A stretch of 64,000 nucleotides of DNA from Zygnema cylindricum (taxonomy: Eukaryota > Streptophyta > Zygnematophyceae > Zygnematales > Zygnemataceae). The stretch is from NCBI GenBank assembly GCA_037447655.1, contig JBBHKE010000534.1, forward strand, positions 1-64,000, written 5' to 3'. Positions within the stretch are counted from its first letter, which is position 1; each line of letters opens with the position of its first letter. Below, in pieces: positions 57,051 through 64,000 of the stretch. The notes under the pieces were generated by a model that saw only the letters and a program-made list of their open reading frames with translations, did no database searches and was not told the origin of the DNA. The translations under genes were made by a program, and so were the position numbers.

Positions 57051-57944
57051 TGAAATTTTGTGGTCTCCATTAACCCACAAAATGAGCAACATATGTAAAG
57101 CTTGTAGGATAATAGATTCCCCTTTCACTTTCCCACTGGATAAGTACCCTACATGCACAAAAATTTTATGACCACCCTCACCTCTGTGAAGAGTAGAATC
57201 CCCTAAGTCAAACGCAAATAAAATCACTGAATTTACTCCCTTGAGGAGTAAGTTATGGTTGGCCAAAGATGGCCAATAAATACAAAAGGTCACCAGGAGA
57301 GAGGCGCCTCAAACACGCTAAGTCCCTTAAATCCTACTCATAACTACCTACTACTCTACCCTAGGCCAATCAAAATGGAGTATAGTAGAAAAAAGTACAG
57401 TGGTTGATTGTACTTCTTGTACAGCCATTGTACAACATGGCCTTCTGGTTCACACTTATCAATATGGGAGCTATCGTTCCTCCTCCCATCCTTTTCGGCG
57501 TCCACTGATGTGGCGCCACGTGTCACACTATGCCGCTATGTTTGAAAGCCGCCAAATATTCATTCGGGTTTGGCGGGGGCAACGACATCCGTCCGATCAT
57601 GTATTTTACACGGTTAGATTCGCGTCCACGAGCGCCGTTTGACTATAGACGCCGTTTCGTCAATTTTTGTATGTTTCAGTGAAAGTGACGTCTACGTTAC
57701 ACTTTAATTAAATACCGAACTTTATAGGTTTCGTTAACGCCCTAATGGATAAGTCGTACGTCTATATAGTACTTGGTAGACCTAGGTTCAAATCTGGTTT
57801 AGGGCAACATTTTGGTAATCTATCAATCGGTTTGCGTGTCTGTGTGTTTCTTACTGACTATGGCGGCAGCCATGGCGACTCTCTCTCACTCTTTTCACTC
57901 TATAGTCTAATGTAAGAAGTGACTATTAATTACTTCTTTCAACA
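57051..57944 (-). mobile_element. H-type 3' LTR
   Basis: 894 bp. In minus sense TGTTGAAAGAAGTAATT to ..ACAAAATTTCA. CACGTG at 57517-57522. tRNA-like module 57753-57825: the outer GCCCTAA / TTAGGGC can pair as a 7-bp acceptor-like stem, with A-box-like TGGATAAGTCG and B-box-like GGTTCAAATCT between. Polypurine GGGAG precedes it. Confidence 0.75.
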
Positions 57945-58580
57945 CTCCCGTTAATTCTTAGTCAACTTTTAATTTAAGTCCACAATTTTTTCTGCATAAT
58001 TTTAACTTAGGAGAAGGTACCGGCTTTGTCATCATGTCTGCAATCATCTCTTTATCACTTTTATGAACCAGTTTAATTATTTTATTCTCTACCTTCTCTT
58101 TGACAAAGCTTAGTCTTATATCCATATGTTTTGCTTTGGAATGGTGTTTTGGTTTAGTTAGAATAGAGATAGCAGCTTGTTTATCTCAAAAGACTTTCTG
58201 AGTCCCAAATTTCATGAACCTAAGTTCTTTGATTAGAGATTTTACCCACATTAATTCTTTAGTGGCAACACACGAAGCTATGTATTCAGCCTCCATAATG
58301 GATTGAGTAACAACTTTTTGTTGTTTGCTACTCCAACAGCATGCACGAGATCCAATTTGCAACACATATCCAGTTGTACATCGTTTCAAAGGCACATCCC
58401 AATAATTGGCATCACTCCAAGTGATGATGTCACTGTGCTCCCCTCCCAAATGCAACCATAATTCCCTTGTTCCCACCAAATATCTCATCACTCTTTTGGC
58501 TGCTTCCTAGTCTCTTTTACTACATTCATTTAGACTTCTACTGAGAACACCTACTGCCGCAACTATGTCTGGACGTGTAT
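57945..58580 (-). pseudogene. Copia RNase H end (H element)
   Basis: TRPDIVAAVG (58545-58575), EAAKRVMRYLVGTRELWLHLGGEHSDIITWSDANYWD, then WSSKQQKVVTQSIMEAEYIAS and ELMWVKSLIKEL (58186-58491), with a C-terminal remnant to ~57990. It meets plus-strand copia sequence at about 58580. Confidence 0.8.
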
Positions 58581-58584
58581 AAAT

Positions 58585-59374
58585 ACAATCCTATAATAGA
58601 GTTCAGACAGAAAATAGAAGGGAAAGAATCACATGATGGGGTTGTGATTGATGACTCTTTGGAGTCAGGGGAGGCAGATTCTATGTCCTCCATTCCTTAC
58701 AGGCAGATCGTCGGAAGCCTCATCTACTTCATGAACTGTACCCGTCCGGATATTGCAGCAGCTGTTGGAGCCTTAAGCCGAAGTTTGCAAAATCCAAAGA
58801 AATCAGACTGTGAGGCAGCAAAGGGAGTTCTTCGATATCTTGCAGGAACTCGAAACCTCCGACTCTCTCTCGGTGGAGAGGAAGTAAAAATTCAGACATG
58901 GAGCGATGCGAGCTATAGAGATATGCCAAGTCGACGCTCTACTAGTTGATACATTATGAAGATTGGAAGTGGGACATGCTGCTGGAGCAGCATACTTCAA
59001 AAGGTGACAGCTCAGTCTACTAAGGAGGTTGAGAACATGGCGGCTAGCGCGATCGTCAAAGAGTTACTTTGGGTAAAGTCTCTCTTTCAAGAGCTTTTGT
59101 TTATGCAACTTGGACCTCAGATAGTGTGGTGTGACAACCAGGCTGCCATTGCTATTGCATCTAACCCTAGCCATCACTTTAAGAGCAAACACATTGATAT
59201 CAAGCTACACTTTGTGAGAGAGAAGGTTATGGGAAGAGTTCTAAAACTCAATTATTTACCAGATGAGGAGATGGTTTCTGACATGATGACTAAACCCTTA
59301 CGTGCACCTAAATTAAAGTTTTGTAGAGAGGCATGTGGCTTAAGTGGCTAGTAGAGTCTAAAGCTTTAGGGGAG
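58585..59374 (+). pseudogene. Copia RT end-RNase H, unit 1 of tandem I
   Basis: EFRQKIEGKESHDGVVIDDSLESG, PYRQIVGSLIYFMNCTRPDIAAAVG, QTWSDASYRDMPSRRSTS-stop, then WSSILQKVTAQSTKEVENMAA, WCDNQAAIAIASNPSHHFKSKHIDIKL, and MTKPLRAPKLKFCREACGLSG-stop at 59351. Almost identical in DNA to 63547-63999. It ends with polypurine TTTAGGGGAG at the LTR. Confidence 0.9.
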
Positions 59375-60212
59375 TGTTGTTTTGGAAAGTTTTAGTCCTC
59401 TCTATGCCTCGAGTGTGAGGGAGAGAGAGTTTCACGACTTAGAATTTGTTTGGTTGTAAGTTCTTTTCATTACACACCAAAATTGATGTTCCACTAGGTC
59501 GATAGGGAGTACACCTTTGTACACACTCCCGAGACATAAGTCACTACAAAAAAGAAGACAATTCAGAATATCAGGATTGTTTATGTATAGAAACACTTGA
59601 TGACAAAATGGCACATGGATATTTGTCTACGGTGCCGAATCTGATATGTACGCGGCAGACGGAGACCGCCGACAAATGCTAGTCCATGTGAACCACATAC
59701 ACGACAAATGATGTGGCATATAGAATCCTACTCCTTTGTAAATATCTAGTTAAGTAGATTTTTGTCTTTGTGTGGTTAGCTGATTAGTAAAGGAATCTTT
59801 TTGTATGACGTACCTTGTTCGGTTAGTGCCGTAGGTATTTATTGTACGGCTGGTATGCCTCCGTACGTTCAGCAACATAGGCTTCAGTGTATATTAGTGG
59901 GACTTAGACAACTTTGAAGATATGAACACTTTGTAGTCAAAATCTGTACAGCCTGTTTTTGACATTTGTATCTGTGAATATCTCACAGAATGTGAAAAGA
60001 ATTACTTGTAATTTTGTGTGTGTGTTCATCTTGTTATTATCTACATTGTGGTAGATTTGCAGAGCTATTGCGTCTCTGGTTTGGGTTTTATCAACTGTTG
60101 AAGTTGATGATTTTCAGACCGGTTTTTGTGAAAGTTTCTTGCTTGGTTTGGTTCCGAGATGACTACACCGGCATCCTCATCGTCTTCGGTTCCGGCTACT
60201 GTCTCATAACAA
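59375..60212 (+). mobile_element. Shared LTR of tandem I
   Basis: It starts TGTTGTTTTGGAAAG after a polypurine tract. Its end is set near 60212 (..CTCATAACAA) by alignment with the GAACAACA ends of LTRs E and 16603. The ATG at 60159 opens MTTPASSSSSVPATVS. It serves as 3' LTR of the left unit and 5' LTR of the right unit. Confidence 0.65.
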
Positions 60213-63200
60213 GAGTTCACGGGCCTGCTATCACGAATTCCGGTTTTTGATGGGAGAGAATATTTGTATTGGGCAGATCTTGTAACGTCTTATTTTGTAC
60301 AAGTGAAGCTTTTTGATGTTGTTAATGGATCTATGGTAGGAACTGATGTAAACTATGATCAAAAGAATGAGCAGGCTCTTCATTTGATAAAGTTAATGAT
60401 ATCTAAGGAGCTGCATATGACATACATTCAGGCTTTAAAAGCATCAGAAATTTGGGATGCTTTGAAAAAGACATATTCTAGGGCTAATGCACAACATGAG
60501 ATTATAACTGCTAGGCAGATCTGAGAATATAAGTATACAGGCGGAAGCATGGCAGAATATTGCAATAAATTCAGACTTTTAGTTGCAGAAAATGCATGTT
60601 CAGGTGGTTCATTTCCTGAGTATCACCAAGCAATGATTTTAGTAAGGGGGCTTCCTATTAAGTATAAAGGTGTTTATGATAAACTGAAAAAATTGGATAA
60701 GACACAATGGAATCTAGCTACAGCTATAGAGAATGTGTTAGAAGAAGAAGTAAATCAACTGGCATTTAATTCTGGAAAGCCAGCTGTAGCTTACAATGCT
60801 CAGTTTCAAAGAGATAATAGATTTCAAGGAAATCAGTCTTTTCGGCAATATAAAGAGTGTGTCTATTGCTATAATATTGGTCATTTGTACAAGTTCTATC
60901 CTCTGTATATAAAATCGTGTGAAACAAATTCTTATCGCAAAGGATAGAAGGTGAGAGGAGCTCCATTTACACCGAAACCTCCGAGCAAAACTGCGGCTTT
61001 TTCAGCGGAGGAAGAGGAACCGGTGAAGGAGATAGAGAAGAAGAAATCAAAGGTTGTTAGTTTTCCTAAAACTGACGACACCGAGTTCTTTGCTATGGCA
61101 AAGATGATGGAGGGAGAGAAAGGTCCCGGGTAGATTATGGACTTAGGGAGTTCCTCGCACATGTGTTCGAACAAATCCTATTTTAAGGATATGACACCTA
61201 TCCCTACACGTCAAATCTTTTATGCTTGTGGTGCCACGGTGGAAGCTAATGCTAAGGGTAGCATAGATCTGAATTGTGAGATAGATGGCAAAGCTGTAAA
61301 AAGAACTTTGCAGGATGTTTTATATGTGCCCCAATTTAAGAAAAAAATGTTTTCTACCTCAGTTGCAGAGAGTAAAGGTTTTGATGTTCTTCAAAGCAAA
61401 GGCAAAAAGATAGTAAGCAAGGATGGGAGAGTAGCCTTAGTGGGAACTAGAGGCCCAAACATGTTGTATCGGATGGACCTGGTTAATAAAGTTGATTTTG
61501 TGTACTCCAGTGTCCTTTCTGAAAATGTTTTGTGGCATAAAAGGCTTGGGCATGTTCATAATGAGAGGCTTGAAAAGATGGTGAAGACTAATATGATAGA
61601 AGGTGTCAAGCTTGGTGAAAAGGAATCCCATGTTTGTGATGGTTGTGCTCTAGGAAAGCTTCATAAGCTTCCCCTACCACAAACTTCAGATTATCGAGCA
61701 AAGGATCTTCTCGGCCTTATCCACTCGGATGTATGGGGACCGGCCAAAGTTCCTTCCCTTGGTGGAAGGAAATACCTTGTTATTTTCACCGATGACCACT
61801 CACGTTTCAGCCGAGTGTACTTTATGAAGGAGAAGAGCGAGGTCTTCACACATTTCAAGCATTTTCGGATCTGGGTGGAGAAACTTCACGGAAAATCGAT
61901 CCTTGCTTTGCGATTTGACAATGCTCGAGAGTATGTATCAAATGCCTTTGCTGAATACTTGAAAGAAAATGGAATTTCTCATGAGTTTACTATTCCTTAC
62001 ACTCCGGAGCAGAATGGTGTGGCTGAAAGACTTAATACGACCTTGACTGAATGTGCTATGTCTATGATGATGGATAAAGGTGTAGATCCGAAATTTTGGG
62101 GGGAAGCTTTTCACTGTGCTTCTTACATTAGAAATAGAATAGAAACCAGATCTGCGAAGGATAAAACACCTTATGAAATGTGGAGAGGAAGAAAGCCGAA
62201 TATTAGTCACTTTAGAGTATTTGGAAGTAAGTGTTTTATGTTGGATAACCTTCCAAATTGAAAAATAAGTCTGAAATCTGTACCTGGGATATTTTTGGGC
62301 TATGATGATGATTCCGTAGGATATAGAGTGTATAATCCTCAGAAAAATACAATTCAGATTGCCACGAATGTTCAGATCAAAGAAGAAAGTTAATCAAATG
62401 ATGTTTTTAGCATGAATGAGGGGGAAAAGGCGAAAAAATTGCAGGAATATGTCATCCTTGAGCAGAATCCTTTCAAGCAAACAACTATTTCTTCCTCTAC
62501 ATCTGAACTACCACATGTTTTGGGGCTGCTTCATCCACCTACTATTGAACTACTACCAGACCACCTCCTCCTCCTCCACCTCCCCCTCCTCCTCCACCTC
62601 CTCCTCCAAGACTGCGTAGGGGACCAACAATTCTCGCTTCAGATATTCCGAGGGGAAGAAGACAAAGCACCCGGCTGAGAGGTGACCGAGTGGATCATGC
62701 TTATTCTGCAATCATAGAGGAGCCTCTTACCATTCAAGAAGCTTTATCCGTTCCGGAAAAAGATATGTGGATTGCTGCTGCGAATGATGAGATAAAGTCA
62801 ATTATGGAGGCTCAAACTTGAGAGCTTGTGGAACTTCCACCGGATCGAAAAGCGATTGGTTGTAAGTGGGTATTCAAGTTAAAACTGAATCCCGATAATA
62901 CCATTGAGAGATATAAGGCCAAGCTTGTTCCTAAGGGGTATAGCCAAAAACAGGGCATTGATTATGAAGAGAGGTTCTCACCTGTAGTTCGCTTTCCCAC
63001 TGTTAGGATTCTCTTATCTTTAGTAGCAATAGAGGATATGGAGTTGCATCAAATGGATGTGAAGACCGCTTTCTTGCATGGGGATTTGGAGGAAGTTATA
63101 TATATGAAGCAGCCAAATCGATATGTAGAAAAAGGGAAAGAAAATTTGTTCTGTAAATTGTTGAAGTCCCTTTATGGTCTCAAGCAGGCTCCACGACAGT

Positions 63201-64000
63201 GGAACTTAAAACTAGATGAATTTTTGACAAATCTCGGTTTTACTAGAATTAGTTCAGATCATTCAGTTTATATAATCGAAGGGGAAGATGGAGTGATATA
63301 TATTGTTGTTTATCTTGATGATTTGCTGTTGCTAAGAAAATCCATTAATGATATTAACAAAATAAAAACAATTCTAAATTCCCGGTTCGAAATGAAAGAT
63401 TTAGGGGAGGCTAAGTATATTTTGGGAATTCAGGTGGAAAGGGATAGAAAACATAGACTAATTTATTTGACACAGAAAGATGCCATTGGAAACATGCTTG
63501 AAAGATTCGGCATGTTAGAGGCAAAGGGAAGTGCTACTCCTATGGAGTTCAGACAGAAAATAGAAGGGAAAGAATCACATGGTGGGGTTGTGATTGATGA
63601 CTCTTTGGAGTCAGGGGAGGCAGATTCTATGTCCTCCATTCCTTACAGGCAGATCGTGGGAAGCCTCATCTACTTCATGAACTGTACCCGTCCGGATATT
63701 GCAACAGCTGTTGGAGCCTTAAGCCGAAGTTTGAAAAATCCAAAGAAATGAGAGTGGGAGGCAGCAAAGAGAGTTCTTCGATATCTTGCAGGAACTCGAA
63801 ACCTCCGACTCTCTCTCGGTGGAGAGGAAGTAAAACTTCAGACATGGAGCGATGGGAGCTATGGAGATATGCCAAGCCGACGCTCTACTACTGGATACAT
63901 TATGAAGATTGGAAGTGGGACATGCTGCTGGAGCAGCAAACTTCAAAAGGTGACACCTCAGTCTACTATAGAGGCTCTGTACATGGCGGCTAGCGCAGCC
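60213..64000 (+). pseudogene. Copia element I gag-pol, unit 2 (runs off window)
   Basis: Decayed primer site GAGTTCACGGGCCTG, then gag LSRIPVFDGREYLYWADL to 60945. Knuckle CVYCYNIGHLYKF lacks its last Cys. Protease MDLGSSSHMC (61137) follows a TAG. Integrase 61137-62261: WHKRLGHVHNERL, CDGCALGKLH, HSDVWGP, FDNAREY (altered from SDNGGEY), and PEQNGVAERLN. Pro/Ser-rich linker (62500-62640). RT 62828-63751: YKAKLVPKGYSQKQGIDY, HQMDVKTAFLHGDL, VVYLDDLLLL (YLDD for YVDD). TGA at 63749, then RNase H WSDGSYGDMPS. Only a handful of disruptions. The 3' LTR, if present, is outside the window. Confidence 0.9.
62560..62610. repeat. (CCTCCTCCT)n tract in linker
   Basis: A CTCCTCCTCCACC-like repeat encodes the low-complexity spacer between integrase and RT of element I. 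Confidence 0.8.

Noticed and set aside
57400-57642. Conserved ORF shared with 9464-9706
   Set aside because: The shared translation arises because both are the same LTR; it overlaps the G-box region and is antisense, with no coding signature.
44988-57944. True tRNA genes at the tRNA-like modules
   Set aside because: Acceptor and anticodon stems do not close convincingly in any single copy; only A/B-box and T-arm features persist, and all lie in LTRs.

Overview
The window looks like nuclear DNA of a plant-lineage organism (streptophyte; an alga or early land plant cannot be separated from a vascular plant here). The reasons are a telobox-rich (TTTAGGG-like) exon that opens with a chloroplast-transit-like peptide, a possible expansin-like first exon, and Ty1/copia elements whose primer-binding sites match the anticodon arm of the eukaryotic initiator tRNA-Met. 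I see no intact protein-coding host gene. Almost everything from 9 kb onward is nested, mostly decayed LTR retrotransposon sequence. Many Met starts of short reading frames here are not real starts, and all coding entries are given as domain-level spans. || Layout. 1-9 kb is low in retrotransposons. It holds fragments of possible host genes (NHL-like fragment, secreted/expansin-like exon 1, transit-peptide-like exon 1) among terminal-inverted-repeat elements: four copies of one ~222-bp MITE family, a foldback, two other TIR elements and several minisatellites. 8.7-14.9 kb is a pile of partial copia LTRs with a decayed RT/RNase H piece. 14.9-17.6 kb is a copia gag-protease-integrase run cut by an LTR of a second copia lineage. 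17.6-25.7 kb is a rearranged copia region: LTR, integrase-to-gag on minus, LTR, then RT-RNase H and LTR on plus. 25.7-28.4 kb has no recognisable gene. 28.5-30.0 kb carries an unidentified broken reading frame. 30.0-36.8 kb is a minus-strand Ty3/gypsy element whose integrase ends in a PHD-type zinc finger. 37,272-43,758 is a complete minus-strand copia element (C) with ~1.07-kb LTRs and target duplication GCCCC. 44,988-57,050 is a plus-strand copia element (G), split by an 8.2-kb minus-strand composite element (F, 46,389-54,595) with nearly identical LTRs and duplication GGGAC. F carries pieces of at least three other elements inside it. 57.05-58.58 kb is the 3' end of another copia (H, minus). 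58.6-64.0 kb is a copia tandem sharing one LTR (I), running off the window end. || Shared logic of the copia elements. They show the usual order gag, CCHC knuckle, aspartic protease, integrase, RT, RNase H. Their LTRs start TGTTGT or TGTAGA and end ..CA. In several, the primer-binding site is GGTTATGGGCCCACC-like, complementary to an internal segment of initiator tRNA-Met (half-tRNA priming, as known for Drosophila copia). The gag frame starts inside the LTR and reads through that site. The LTRs of the C/G/H/B group carry an antisense tRNA-like module with A-box and B-box motifs. These points, together with the chimeric element F, are the most interesting signals.
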